A stretch of DNA of 45,405 nt from CAZOIA01 sp964579675 (GCA_964579675.1 CAZOIA010000016.1:1-45405), one strand, 5' to 3'; positions 1 through 9,019 are shown, numbered from the stretch's first letter. A program made the numbers and translations. The notes: generated by a model from the sequence alone, not told the origin.

Positions 1-2
1 AC

Positions 3-1286
3 CGGGCCGGTCAGCGGTTCTACGCATTGAACCTCCTGGCGGAACTGGACTCGCCTGGCGAGTGGTACCTGGACCGGCAAACTGGAGTCCTGTACTTCTG
101 GCCGCCGGCCGGGATCGCCTCGGCGAGCGCCTTCGTGTCGGTTCTGGACACGATGATCTTGATGGACGGCGTGTCCCACGTGACGGTTCGTGGCCTGACG
201 ATCGAGTTCAACCGGGCCACGGCAGTGATGATCAAGGGCGGGTCGTACAACAAGATCGCGGCCTGCGTGCTCAAGAACGTCGGCGGCAAGGCGGTGGTTG
301 TCTCGGGCGGGACTCAACACGCCGTTGTGGGCTGTGACATCAATAACACCGGCGACGGGGGCATCAGCCTGGCGGGGGGCGATCGCAAAACGCTCACGCC
401 CTGCGGGCACTGTGCCGAGAACAACCACATCCACCACTACAGCCGAACGAGTAACACCTACCGCACGGCGGTGAGCGTGAGCGGCGTCGGCTGCCGGGTC
501 GCCCACAACCTGATCCACGACGCGCCGCACATGGCCCTGGGCCTGGCCGGCAACGAGCACCTGATCGAGTTCAACGAGATCCACACCGTCTGCATGGACA
601 CTGACGACGCCGGGGCCTTCTACATGGGGCGGGACTGGACCTGGCGCGGCAACGTTATTCGCCACAACTACTTCCACCACATCGGCCGATTCGAGGGCGG
701 CGTCGGCGTACAGGCGATCTACCTGGACGACTGGGCAAGCGGCACTACGGTCTTCGGCAACGTATGTTACAAGGTCCCGCGGGCGGTCCTGGTCGGCGGC
801 GGGCGGAACAACACGGTGGAGAACAACGTGCTCGTCGATTGCAGGATCGGCATCCACGTGGACTCCCGCGGCCTCGGGTGGGCGAAGTACTACTTCGACA
901 ACAGCAACAACACGCTGATCAAGCGTCTCGATGCCGTGCCCTACAAGGAGCCGCCCTGGTCCGAGCGCTATCCCGAGTTGCTCACGCTCTACGACGACGA
1001 GCCGGCCCTTGCCAAGTACAACACGCTCGCCCACAACATCATCGTCGGCAGCGCCAAGCCGATCGATCTGCACAACGGCCTGACCGACAAGGTCGTCCAG
1101 ATCGAGGACAACCTCATCGACACTGACCCGCACTTTGTGGATGCGGGGAAAGAGGACTTCCGACTGCGGGACGACTCGCCGGCGTTGGCACTCGGCTTCG
1201 AGCGTATTCCCATGGCCAAGATCGGCCTCTACCGGGACGGCCTCCGCGCCTCCTGGCCGCCAAACGAGCGCCGGGTGGAGAGATAG
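3..1286 (+). CDS. Right-handed parallel beta-helix protein (5' end outside window)
   Basis: The reading frame is open from base 3 and upstream of the first possible start (TTG at 27), with RAGQRFYAL running straight into the rest, so the gene begins before the window. The visible ~427 residues contain EWYLDRQTGVLYFWPP followed by runs rich in N, G and V (FNRATAVMIKGG, NNHIHHYSRTSNTYR, GNVIRHNYFHHIGR, NTVENNVLVDC) that are typical coils of a right-handed beta-helix of the pectate-lyase superfold. The C-terminus has the IDTDPHFVDAGKEDFRL segment common at the end of large secreted planctomycete beta-helix proteins. Such proteins usually bind or cut polysaccharides outside the cell. Substrate and catalytic residues cannot be told, and any signal peptide lies upstream of the window. 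The stop is TAG at 1284. A small GC hairpin (1301-1316) follows without a T-run. Confidence 0.85.
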   Translation, partial: RAGQRFYALNLLAELDSPGEWYLDRQTGVLYFWPPAGIASASAFVSVLDTMILMDGVSHVTVRGLTIEFNRATAVMIKGGSYNKIAACVLKNVGGKAVVVSGGTQHAVVGCDINNTGDGGISLAGGDRKTLTPCGHCAENNHIHHYSRTSNTYRTAVSVSGVGCRVAHNLIHDAPHMALGLAGNEHLIEFNEIHTVCMDTDDAGAFYMGRDWTWRGNVIRHNYFHHIGRFEGGVGVQAIYLDDWASGTTVFGNVCYKVPRAVLVGGGRNNTVENNVLVDCRIGIHVDSRGLGWAKYYFDNSNNTLIKRLDAVPYKEPPWSERYPELLTLYDDEPALAKYNTLAHNIIVGSAKPIDLHNGLTDKVVQIEDNLIDTDPHFVDAGKEDFRLRDDSPALALGFERIPMAKIGLYRDGLRASWPPNERRVER

Positions 1287-1346
1287 AAAGACGGCGAGAC
1301 GGGGCGAGCCTGCCCCTGTTCACAACCCAGTCTCCCAGTTTCCAAC

Positions 1347-1370
1347 CCCCGCCGGAAACCTCACGCACCC
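1347..1370 (+). repeat. Possible solo end of the 218-bp element
   Basis: These 24 bases match 21 of 24 bases at one end of the 218-bp mobile element (compare 38839-38862): a CCCCGCCGGAA block, three differing bases, then TCACGCACCC. No interior element sequence and no second end are visible nearby, so this may be a remnant of an old insertion or a chance match in GC-rich DNA. It lies in the 185-base gap between the beta-helix gene and the aldo/keto reductase gene. Confidence 0.3.
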
Positions 1371-1471
1371 ACTGACGGGAGGAACCGGGACCGCTGCTTG
1401 AACACGTGTTGACCCCTGGATAGAGTTGCCCGAGACAGGCCACGCCAACTGCCTGAAGGAGCTTTGCCGCC

Positions 1472-2596
1472 ATGGAGCACCGTCGTTTCGGCAAGACGGA
1501 AATGAGCCTCTCGGTCCTCACGCTCGGGCTGATGCGGTACATGAGCGACGACCCGGACGGCAGCGCGCGGGTGGTGCAGCGGGCAGTCGAGCTGGGGATC
1601 AATCATCTGGAGACCGCACGCGGGTACGGGACCAGCGAGGAGCTGCTGGGCCACGCCCTTAAGACGATCGACCGCAGCAAAGTGCACATTACGACGAAAG
1701 TCGGCCCCCGAAGGACCTACGACGAGTTCATGAGAGGCTTCGAGACCTCCATGGAGAAGATCGGCATCGAGGTGCTGGACAACTTGGACATCCACGGCAT
1801 CAACAACGAGCAGAAACTCAAGTGGGCGATGGACGAGAAGGGGACCTGGCGGGCGGTCCGCAAGCTGATGGACGCAGGGACGGTCAGGCACATCGGCTTC
1901 TCGACCCACGCCAAGACCGAGCTCGTACTGAAGGCCGTCAACACGGAGATGTTCGAGTCGATCAACCTGCACTACTACTGGTTCTATCAGGCCCATGAGC
2001 CGGTGATCGCCCGGGCCGCCGAGCTCGACATGGGGGTGCTGATCATCAGCCCCAACGAAAAAGGCGGCATGCTGTTCAAGCCGACCGAAGCCCTGTGCAA
2101 GCTCGCCGAGCCTTTTCACCCGATGACCCTGAACCAGCGGGCGCTGCTCAGCGATCCGCGCATTCACACGTTGGCCCTCGGGCCCACGGTGCCGGGTGAG
2201 CTGGACCAGCACATGGTGGTGGCCGACAACGTCGGGCCGCTGACCGGCGAGGAGCGGGCCGCCCTGGCCCGATGGGAGCGGGCGTACCGCGAAAAACTCG
2301 GGGGCGATTTCTGCACCCAGTGCGGGGAGTGCCTGCCCTGCCCACAGTTCATCGACATCCCGGAGATCCTGCGGTTACGCAACGCGGCGGTAGCGTTCGA
2401 CATGACCGAGTACGGGAGCTTCCGGTACAACCTGCTGGACGGTAGCGACGACTGGTTCCACGGCCACCCGGCCGATCACTGCACCGAATGCGGCGAATGT
2501 CTGCCCCGGTGCCCCGAGAAGCTCAACGTTCCGCGGTTGCTGTTCGATGCTCACGATTTGCTGAAGACCGCCAAGTCCAAGCGGCTCTGGGGATAG
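1472..2596 (+). CDS. Aldo/keto reductase with C-terminal dicluster 4Fe-4S domain
   Basis: A 374-residue protein. Residues 1 to ~260 are an aldo/keto reductase TIM barrel (FGKTEMSLSVLTLGL at the start, HITTKVGPR, NLDIHGINN). Residues ~275-360 carry two ferredoxin-like cysteine clusters: C281, C284, C287, C290 and C337, C340, C343, C347, which should bind two 4Fe-4S clusters. In the classical tetrad Asp-Tyr-Lys-His, the Asp position is Glu47 (in HLETARGYG), followed by Tyr52, Lys76 and His108; ETARGYG is, from memory, usual for this iron-sulfur subgroup. Likely a cytosolic oxidoreductase that moves electrons between a carbonyl or sugar-like substrate and an iron-sulfur partner; the substrate is unknown. 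The ATG is preceded by AAGGAG at 1455-1460. The gene converges with glnS and has no operon partner. Confidence 0.9.
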   Translation: MEHRRFGKTEMSLSVLTLGLMRYMSDDPDGSARVVQRAVELGINHLETARGYGTSEELLGHALKTIDRSKVHITTKVGPRRTYDEFMRGFETSMEKIGIEVLDNLDIHGINNEQKLKWAMDEKGTWRAVRKLMDAGTVRHIGFSTHAKTELVLKAVNTEMFESINLHYYWFYQAHEPVIARAAELDMGVLIISPNEKGGMLFKPTEALCKLAEPFHPMTLNQRALLSDPRIHTLALGPTVPGELDQHMVVADNVGPLTGEERAALARWERAYREKLGGDFCTQCGECLPCPQFIDIPEILRLRNAAVAFDMTEYGSFRYNLLDGSDDWFHGHPADHCTECGECLPRCPEKLNVPRLLFDAHDLLKTAKSKRLWG

Positions 2597-2615
2597 GTGC
2601 CCCCGCCATCCGCGC

Positions 2616-2666
2616 AAAAAAACCGCCCGCGCTTGGGAAAGGACAGAGTCGCGGAGAGCGCGGGCG
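2616..2666 (-). terminator. Rho-independent terminator, probably of glnS
   Basis: A perfect 10-bp GC-rich inverted repeat (2624-2633 with 2657-2666, about 23 bases of loop) is followed, when read on the minus strand, by GG and seven T residues (A-run at 2616-2622 on the plus strand). It lies about 175 bases past the glnS stop. The plus-strand side has no T-run, so it should stop minus-strand transcripts. A weaker plus-strand hairpin followed by TTTT (CCCGA 2806-2810, TCGGG 2815-2819) could serve the converging reductase gene. Confidence 0.6.
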
Positions 2667-2839
2667 AAAGGGAATGGACCTTGTCAACCGGCCGTAGTCC
2701 CCTCCGTTGCTGACGACCCACCGCACGGCATCCGCGGCAATGTCAGCAACGCACCTCGCCCTCCTTACAACAGGGGCCATCCACTTAGCCTCTGTAGAAG
2801 TTTACCCCGACTTCTCGGGTTTTGCCACCTGTGATCCGG

Positions 2840-4558
2840 CTATTTATTTTGCTGTGCCTTCTCGATCCTGGCCCAGGAGTCGCGTAGCGATACCGTGCGA
2901 TTGAAAACCGGTTTTCCATCGGAAGAATCGGGGGCGACGCAGAAGTAGCCCTGTCGCTCGAACTGGTAGCGGGTTCCGGAGGCGGCGCCGGCCAGAAAAG
3001 GTTCGACGCGGCATGACTTGAGCGTTTCCAGCGAGTTCGGATTGAGCTTGGATTTCCAGTTTTCGCCTTTTCCCACGCGGCTGGGGTCCTCTTTTGTGAA
3101 GAGATGATCGTACAGGCGCACCTCGGCCTCCAGGGCATGGGCGGCGGAGACCCAGTGGAGCGTTGCCTTGACCTTGCGGCCGTCGGGCGAATCGCCGCCG
3201 CGCGTGGCCGGGTCATGCGTACAGTGGAGCTCGGTCACTTCCCCGGTCCGCTCATCCTTAACCACACCCGTACAGGTGACGTAATACGCGTAGCGCAGGC
3301 GCACCTCGCGACCGGGGGCCAGACGGAAGAACTTCCTCGGCGGGTCCTCGCGGAAATCATCCCGCTCGATGTACAGCACCCGGGAGAAGGGGACCTTCCG
3401 GGTGCCCATCCCGGGATCCTCCGGGTTGTTCACGGCGTCCAGCTCTTCCACCTTGTCTGGAGGATAATCGTCGATGACAACTCTAAGCGGCCGCAACACC
3501 CCCATCACCCGCGGGGCACGCTTGTTCAGATCCTCGCGGAGGCAGTGTTCCAGCAGGGCGATATCGACGGTGCTGTTGAACTTGTTGACCCCGATCCGCC
3601 TGCAGAACTCCCGGATGGCCTCGGGCGTGTAGCCGCGGTTGCGCAGACCGCGGATCGTAGGCATCCGTGGATCGTCCCAGCCGCTGACGTGCCCGCCTTC
3701 CACCAGTTCCAGGAGTCTGCGCTTGCTCATCATGGTGTAGGTGAGCTCGAGGCGGGCGAACTCGATCTGCTGCGGATGGTAAACGCCGAGCTGGTCCAGG
3801 TACCAGTCATAGAGCGGGCGATGATTCTCGAACTCCAGCGTACAGATCGAATGGGTGATGCGTTCGATCGAATCCGACTGGCCGTGAGTGAAGTCGTACA
3901 TCGGATAGATGCACCACTTGGCTCCGGTGCGGTGATGGGACTGTTTGAGAATCCGATACATGACCGGGTCGCGCATGTTGAGGTTGGGCGAGGCCATGTC
4001 GATCCTGGCCCGCAGCACGTGGGACCCGTCCTCGAACTCGCCCGCCCGCATCCGCTCGAACAGGTCCAGGTTCTCATCGACGCTACGGTTGCGATAGGGG
4101 CTGTCCCGGCCAGGGGTGGTCAGGGTCCCGCGGTATTCTCGGATCTGGTCCGCGTTCAGCTCGCACACATACGCCTTGCCGGCTTTGATGAGCTGCAAGG
4201 CCCATTCGTACAACTGATCGAAGTAGTCGGATGCGTAATACTCGTGCTCGCCCCAATGGAACCCGAGCCAGCGGATGTCCTCCTTGATCGCGTCAATGTA
4301 TTCCTGCTCTTCCTTGGTCGGATTGGTGTCGTCGAACCGCAGGTGGCAAACCGCCCCGCCCGGGGCCTTGTCCTGGTTTTCGAGGGCAAGGCCGAAGTTC
4401 AGGCAGATGCTCTTGGCGTGGCCAATATGCAGGTAACCGTTAGGCTCGGGTGGGAATCGCGTCACGACGCGGCCGTCCCATTTGTTGGTACGCAAATCCT
4501 CCGCCACAATGGCCTGGATGAAGTTGGCCCGGGCTGGCTCGGAATCGGGCTCGGTCAT
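2840..4558 (-). CDS. glnS: Glutaminyl-tRNA synthetase
   Basis: Charges tRNA-Gln with glutamine in the cytosol (class Ib synthetase). The 572-residue product is close to the usual ~550. It shows the nucleotide-binding HIGH motif at residues 44-47 within PPEPNGYLHIGHAKS, the RFDDTNP segment at ~74-80, and the second ATP-site motif in the GlnRS form MSKR at 277-280. The C-terminal third is the two-barrel anticodon-binding region. FPPEPNGYLHIGH and the LRFDDTNPTKE continuation favour GlnRS over GluRS. The ATG at 4558 is preceded on the minus strand by an AGAAGGAA ribosome site. It is divergent from the TPR gene at 4690 and has its own downstream terminator, so it is probably transcribed alone. 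Confidence 0.96.
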   Translation of the reverse strand: MTEPDSEPARANFIQAIVAEDLRTNKWDGRVVTRFPPEPNGYLHIGHAKSICLNFGLALENQDKAPGGAVCHLRFDDTNPTKEEQEYIDAIKEDIRWLGFHWGEHEYYASDYFDQLYEWALQLIKAGKAYVCELNADQIREYRGTLTTPGRDSPYRNRSVDENLDLFERMRAGEFEDGSHVLRARIDMASPNLNMRDPVMYRILKQSHHRTGAKWCIYPMYDFTHGQSDSIERITHSICTLEFENHRPLYDWYLDQLGVYHPQQIEFARLELTYTMMSKRRLLELVEGGHVSGWDDPRMPTIRGLRNRGYTPEAIREFCRRIGVNKFNSTVDIALLEHCLREDLNKRAPRVMGVLRPLRVVIDDYPPDKVEELDAVNNPEDPGMGTRKVPFSRVLYIERDDFREDPPRKFFRLAPGREVRLRYAYYVTCTGVVKDERTGEVTELHCTHDPATRGGDSPDGRKVKATLHWVSAAHALEAEVRLYDHLFTKEDPSRVGKGENWKSKLNPNSLETLKSCRVEPFLAGAASGTRYQFERQGYFCVAPDSSDGKPVFNRTVSLRDSWARIEKAQQNK

Positions 4559-4689
4559 GTTGGGGGGTTCCTTCTCGTTTTGTCACTGTCACGGTCCTGG
4601 CAGAATCACCGAATCAGGCATTCTACAGCGCCGTCAGCGGGATTCACGCCCCTTGCAGATCATCTCCGCGGTTGCTAGAAAACGAGGAG

Positions 4690-5547
4690 ATGTTGACCGT
4701 TGAGGCAATCGAAAGGTTGATCGGCTCGTCCCGGCCCCGCCGGGCGTTGCTGCGGGGCCCGAACCTAGCCCTGTTGGGGTTGGGGGTGTTGCTGGGCGCG
4801 TACCTGGCGGACCCGGAGGTTTTCAGCAACACCGGGCTGCCCGCCTGGCTCCTGCCGCAGATTGTCGTGATCGTGCTGGCCGGGCTGATTCTGCGGGCGG
4901 TCATGAAACAGCGCCGTTTGGCCCGGCTGACGCTGGCCAGCTTCGAGGCGGTGCAATTGCGAGAATGGGATCGTGCCGGGGAGGTGCTCGTCAGACTGCT
5001 GCGGAACCCTCTGAGCAATGCCCAGGTTCGCGCGGAATTGCTTCTGGCCCTGGCGTCGGTGGCCGAGGCCCGGCACCAGTACGAAGCCGCCCAGCGAGTC
5101 TACGAAGCCCTGCTGGCCGAAGGTACAGCCGATCCCATCCAATTGCACACCACCCGCGTCGCACTGGCGGGCGTGATGCTGCGGACCGGGCAAACCGCGG
5201 ACGCGGTTGACTTGATCGACCGCCTGGCGCGGGCCGAGTTGCCGGGGCCGATGCAAGCCCAGGTCGAGCTGTTGTCGCTGTTCCGCGAAGTGGCGATGGG
5301 ACAAGCAGCCGGCGGCATCGATGAGGCCGAGCCGCGGCGCGAACTCTTCCGCCTTTACCTGAGCACTCGGGCCGGTTTCGGCTACGGGCTTCTCGCCGCC
5401 GCCTTCGACCGCGCCAATCAACCGGAGAAGGCCCGAGGCTACTGGCACGACGCCACCCTGCTCATCCGTCCGAAGGAGCTGCTCGAACGGTTCGGGGAGC
5501 TGGCACCGGTTGCCGCCAAGTACCCCGCTGCGGAGTTTGTCCTGTGA
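4690..5547 (+). CDS. Membrane-anchored TPR-like protein 1
   Basis: About 285 residues, no specific family recognised. After a short positively charged N-terminus (SSRPRRALLRG) there are two hydrophobic helices (NLALLGLGVLLGAYLA and WLLPQIVVIVLAGLIL), then a soluble domain of helical hairpins of TPR type (A-E-R-A spaced helices such as AREARHQYEAAQRVYEALL and TGQTADAVDLIDRLARAEL). It probably anchors in the inner membrane and scaffolds protein contacts. The same two-helix plus TPR plan recurs in the next gene, whose GTG start overlaps this stop by four bases (GTGA), so the two are translationally coupled and probably paralogous. The start is uncertain: ATG 4690 and TTG 4693 both follow GAGGAG very closely, while an in-frame TTG at 4672 lacks a ribosome site. 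Confidence 0.75.
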   Translation: MLTVEAIERLIGSSRPRRALLRGPNLALLGLGVLLGAYLADPEVFSNTGLPAWLLPQIVVIVLAGLILRAVMKQRRLARLTLASFEAVQLREWDRAGEVLVRLLRNPLSNAQVRAELLLALASVAEARHQYEAAQRVYEALLAEGTADPIQLHTTRVALAGVMLRTGQTADAVDLIDRLARAELPGPMQAQVELLSLFREVAMGQAAGGIDEAEPRRELFRLYLSTRAGFGYGLLAAAFDRANQPEKARGYWHDATLLIRPKELLERFGELAPVAAKYPAAEFVL

Positions 5548-6395
5548 GCGCCGATCGGCTGGAAACGCTTTTGCGAAGGTTTCGCCGTCAACTGGCGAAG
5601 GTCCGCGCGATCCGGGTGGGGGTCGTCCTTCTGCTTATTGCCGTGTTTTCCTGGACGTGGTGGCTGCCGGAACCCATCGACCGGAGCACGGTTTTCGTCG
5701 TCCTGGCCGGTGTGCTGCTCGCCTGGGTGGCGTTGGCCGTCAGCTCCGTGCGTCTGACCCAGGCGATGCAAACGGGCCGCATCCTGCTGCGTACCGGGCA
5801 ACTGGACGATGCCGAGGTCTGGTTGCGGCGGGCCATGACCGGGCTCTCGCTCTCGGTGAACACCCAGCTCGTTGCGGGCCAGCAGTTGGCGCTGCTCTTC
5901 TTTCGGCGCGGGTCCCACCTTCAGGTAGTGGCGATCTGCCGGGAGTTGCTCCGCCAGAATCTGAAACGTCTCCGGCACGCATGGGTCAGCGCCCGGCTCA
6001 TGCTCGCAGACAGCCTGCTCATTCTCGATCGGATTGATGAGGCCTACGAGGCGATGCGGCCCGTCTATGATGTTGAGCTTTCGTTGGCGGACCGGATGAA
6101 GCTTCTGCCGATTCAACTGCGTTACGAGTTAGCGTCAGATCATTCTGCCTCGGCGAGTGCGGCCCTGGCCGAGAAAGTGCAGATTGCCGAGTTGCTCGAC
6201 TCTCCGCAGGCGGGGCTGGTGCACGCCCTGCTGGCCGAAGCCTGCCGCCGACAGGCCATGCCGGCCCAACACGCCTTCCTGGCCGAGCGGGCACGACTCT
6301 ACTGGGATCTCGATCAGCTCGCCGAACGTTATGCGGTGATCGCACCGATCTGTGGCGGTGCCGCCCCCGGCGGCGGCGACGCCTCGGATGAATAG
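5544..6395 (+). CDS. Membrane-anchored TPR-like protein 2
   Basis: A 283-residue partner of the preceding protein, starting at the GTG inside the GTGA overlap. A basic N-terminus (RLETLLRRFRRQLAKVR) is followed by two membrane helices (VGVVLLLIAVFSWTWWL and STVFVVLAGVLLAWVALAV) and a TPR-like helical domain (TGQLDDAEVWLRRAM, RIDEAYEAMRPVYDV, and a tail with LAERARLYWDLDQLAERY). The closing helix with ERARLYWDLDQL parallels KARGYWHDATLL near the end of protein 1, supporting duplication. No enzyme motif is present. hflX follows after 69 bases on the same strand and could be co-transcribed. Function unknown; a two-subunit membrane scaffold is the simplest inference. Confidence 0.75.
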   Translation: MSADRLETLLRRFRRQLAKVRAIRVGVVLLLIAVFSWTWWLPEPIDRSTVFVVLAGVLLAWVALAVSSVRLTQAMQTGRILLRTGQLDDAEVWLRRAMTGLSLSVNTQLVAGQQLALLFFRRGSHLQVVAICRELLRQNLKRLRHAWVSARLMLADSLLILDRIDEAYEAMRPVYDVELSLADRMKLLPIQLRYELASDHSASASAALAEKVQIAELLDSPQAGLVHALLAEACRRQAMPAQHAFLAERARLYWDLDQLAERYAVIAPICGGAAPGGGDASDE

Positions 6396-6464
6396 GCCAA
6401 TGGGCCCCCTGTCCCCCACCCCTGGTTCCCTCTGCGTTGACCTGGCTGGCGGCCAATCGCTACA

Positions 6465-7811
6465 ATGGCTTTCGAGGCAGGACAGTTGGAACAGGATCAA
6501 CGGGCACATCTATCGGTCGATCGCGAGCACGCGATCCTGGTCGGGTTGGATCTTCGCGACGGCGATCATGATGCCGTCGAGTCCCTGCACGAGCTGGAAG
6601 CGTTGGCCGAATCCGCCGGGGCGATCGTCGTGGACATCATGCTCCAGCGGCGGGGGCAGGTGGACAGCAAATACTACATTGGTCGCGGCAAAGTGGAGGA
6701 GTTGGCCGCTCGGGTCTCAGAACACGACGCGGAGGTCATCATTCTTGACGACGACCTTTCGCCGGGCCAGCTTCGCGAGTTGGAAGCGTCCTGTGAGTGC
6801 AAGGTGATCGACCGGAGCGAACTGATCCTGGACATCTTCGCGAGCCGGGCCCAGACGCACGAGGCCCGGTTGCAGGTGGAGCTGGCGCAGTTGGAGTACA
6901 CGGCCCCGCGTCTGCGTGGCATGTGGACGCACCTGGAACGGATCGCGGGCGTCGGCGGGGCGACGAGTGCGGGCAGGGTCGGCGGGATCGGGACCCGCGG
7001 GCCGGGCGAACGCCAGATCGAAATCGACCGCCGCATCGTCAGCCGCCGGGTCACCATGCTCAAACGCCAGATCGCGGTGATCGACCGGCGCAAGATCCGC
7101 CAGGTCCGGGCCCGGGAGGAGTACTTCAACGTCTCGCTCGTCGGGTACACCAACGCGGGCAAGAGTACGCTGATGAACGCGCTGACCGATGCCGGCGTGG
7201 ATACCGAGGACCGGCTCTTTGCGACTCTGGACACGAAGACGCGGCGATGGAACCTGGGCGGCGGGGATGACGCCCTGTTGAGCGACACGGTCGGTTTCCT
7301 GCGCCGTTTGCCGCATCATCTGGTCGCCTCGTTCCGGGCAACGCTCGAGGAGGCGATCCACGCCGACCTGCTGCTGCACGTCGTGGATGCTTCGTCGCCG
7401 GTGGCGTGGGCGCAATATGAAGCGGTGACCGACGTGCTCAGGGACCTGGGCTGTGCCGGGCACAAGACGATTGTTCTGCTCAACAAAGTCGATATCGCCG
7501 AGGACGAGGCGGCGGTGCGGATCCTTTGCCACAAGCTCCCCCGTGCGATCCCGACGTCCGCCCGGACCGGCACGGGCTTGCCGCTGCTCGTGGAGCGGGT
7601 CCGTGGATTGGTGGCCGGCCCGCCGCAGCGGGCGACGGTCCGGCTCGCAACCACCGACGGCCGGGCCATTGCCTTTCTCGAAAAGCACGCCGAGGTGCTC
7701 GAACGACGCTACAGCGACCGCACCGTCGAAATGGACGTCGTGACCGGCAGTACCGTCCTCACTCGACTGCAGGACAACTTCCCGTCGTCACAGATCCTTC
7801 AGTGTGCCTGA
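6465..7811 (+). CDS. hflX: GTPase HflX
   Basis: A 448-residue ribosome-associated GTPase; HflX proteins bind 50S or stalled 70S ribosomes and help split or rescue them under stress. The HflX-specific N-terminal domain spans ~20-200, ending with the glycine-rich family signature GIGTRGPGERQIEIDRR at 174-190. The G domain has G1 GYTNAGKST (227-235), G2/switch TLDTKTR (254-260), G3 DTVGF (274-278) and G4 NKVD (340-343). A C-terminal beta-rich domain of ~75 residues follows. The ATG at 6465 lacks a clear Shine-Dalgarno sequence. The following ispG gene is 59 bases downstream on the same strand. Confidence 0.95.
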   Translation: MAFEAGQLEQDQRAHLSVDREHAILVGLDLRDGDHDAVESLHELEALAESAGAIVVDIMLQRRGQVDSKYYIGRGKVEELAARVSEHDAEVIILDDDLSPGQLRELEASCECKVIDRSELILDIFASRAQTHEARLQVELAQLEYTAPRLRGMWTHLERIAGVGGATSAGRVGGIGTRGPGERQIEIDRRIVSRRVTMLKRQIAVIDRRKIRQVRAREEYFNVSLVGYTNAGKSTLMNALTDAGVDTEDRLFATLDTKTRRWNLGGGDDALLSDTVGFLRRLPHHLVASFRATLEEAIHADLLLHVVDASSPVAWAQYEAVTDVLRDLGCAGHKTIVLLNKVDIAEDEAAVRILCHKLPRAIPTSARTGTGLPLLVERVRGLVAGPPQRATVRLATTDGRAIAFLEKHAEVLERRYSDRTVEMDVVTGSTVLTRLQDNFPSSQILQCA

Positions 7812-7870
7812 CAACAGGCGTCAGGTTGGCGTTTCTACGCTCAGACAGAAGATACGGAGGTCTGGATCGG

Positions 7871-9019
7871 ATGGCGTCGGCAGGGCAACGGCCCTCACGG
7901 TTCCGCAAGCCCACCCGCCAGGTGAGGATCGGCAACGTCCCGGTCGGCGGCGGCGCTCCCGTGTGCCTGCAGTCGATGACCAGTACCCACACGCACGACG
8001 TCGATGCGACCGCGGCCCAGATCAATCGTCTGGCCGCTGCCGGCTGCGATGTCGTTCGCGTGGCCGCGGCGGACAGGAAAGATACCGCCGCTTTGCCCGA
8101 GATCCTTCGCCAATCGCCCATCCCCGTCATCGCCGACGTCCACTTCCATTACACGAGAGCCCTGGAGGCCATCGACGCGGGGGTTCACAAGATCCGCCTC
8201 AACCCCGGCAACATCAGCGACCGCAAGCAGGTCAGCGAGGTGATCCGGGCGTGCAGAAGCGCCGGCATCCCGATCCGCATCGGCGTCAACGAGGGCAGCG
8301 TCGTCGAGCGGCAGGACGCCCAGGTCCGCGCGGCCGAAAAGCAGGGGCTCGCCGAAGACCGTCACCGCAACCTCATCCGCCTCATGGTCGCCAAGCTCGA
8401 GGACTACCTCCGCATCTTCGAGGAGAACGATTTCCGGGACGTCGTGCTTGCCGCCAAGAGCCACGACGCCACGGTGGCGATCGATGCCTACCGGGCGATC
8501 AGCGAGCGATTCGACTTCCCGCTGCACCTGGGCGTCACGCACGCCGGCCCGCCCGAGACGGGTCGCATCCGCTCGATTGCCGCCCTGGGCACGCTGCTGG
8601 CCGAGGGCATAGGCGATACCATCCGCATCTCCTACGCCGCCGACCCGATCCACGAGGTCGAGGACGGCAAAGAACTGCTCTGCAGCCTGGGACTGCGGAG
8701 GCGCGACGGACCCGAGCTGATCGCCTGCCCGACCTGCGGCCGAATCGAGGTGGACCTGATCGACCTGGTCCAGAAGGTCCGCGAGAAGCTTGCGACCATC
8801 AGGACGCCGATGAAGGTCGCGGTGATGGGCTGCCTGGTCAATGGCCCCGGCGAGTGCGAGGGGGCGGACGTGGCCATCTTCGCCGGTAAAGGCAAGGGCG
8901 TCATCTACGTGCAGGGCCAACAGAAGCGCACCGTCACCGAAGCCGATATGCTCGATGCCCTGCTGGACGAGTGCCGCGCGCTGGCCGCCAGAATCCACCG
9001 CGGTGCAGACGTCGGCTGA
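7871..9019 (+). CDS. ispG: 4-hydroxy-3-methylbut-2-enyl diphosphate synthase
   Basis: A 382-residue enzyme of the MEP isoprenoid pathway that reductively converts MEcPP to HMBPP with a 4Fe-4S cluster. The N-terminal TIM barrel is recognised by RQVRIGNVPVGGGAPVC and QSMTSTHTHDV, with VRVAAAD, IADVHFHY and KIRLNPGN. The cluster ligands are C286 and C289 (ACPTCGR), C321 (GCLVNGPGE) and the conserved Glu328, in the family's spacing. An in-frame extension back to 7526 overlaps hflX and is not family-like, so I place the start at ATG 7871, ten bases after GGAGG at 7856-7860. With the polyprenyl synthase at 18.7-19.7 kb, the window holds two isoprenoid steps, though not in one operon. It converges on the response regulator gene. 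Confidence 0.95.
   Translation: MASAGQRPSRFRKPTRQVRIGNVPVGGGAPVCLQSMTSTHTHDVDATAAQINRLAAAGCDVVRVAAADRKDTAALPEILRQSPIPVIADVHFHYTRALEAIDAGVHKIRLNPGNISDRKQVSEVIRACRSAGIPIRIGVNEGSVVERQDAQVRAAEKQGLAEDRHRNLIRLMVAKLEDYLRIFEENDFRDVVLAAKSHDATVAIDAYRAISERFDFPLHLGVTHAGPPETGRIRSIAALGTLLAEGIGDTIRISYAADPIHEVEDGKELLCSLGLRRRDGPELIACPTCGRIEVDLIDLVQKVREKLATIRTPMKVAVMGCLVNGPGECEGADVAIFAGKGKGVIYVQGQQKRTVTEADMLDALLDECRALAARIHRGADVG

Noticed and set aside
2707..2904. Small plus-strand frame between the reductase and glnS
   Set aside because: No ribosome site, and it overlaps the glnS 3' end; the region contains terminators instead.
3104..4678. Long plus-strand open frame opposite glnS (524 codons)
   Set aside because: It is the antisense shadow of a clear glutaminyl-tRNA synthetase gene in GC-rich DNA; the sequence has no family features.
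6717..7688. Minus-strand open frame opposite hflX
   Set aside because: Antisense of a well-recognised gene with all G motifs; low-complexity Arg/His/Gln-rich product.
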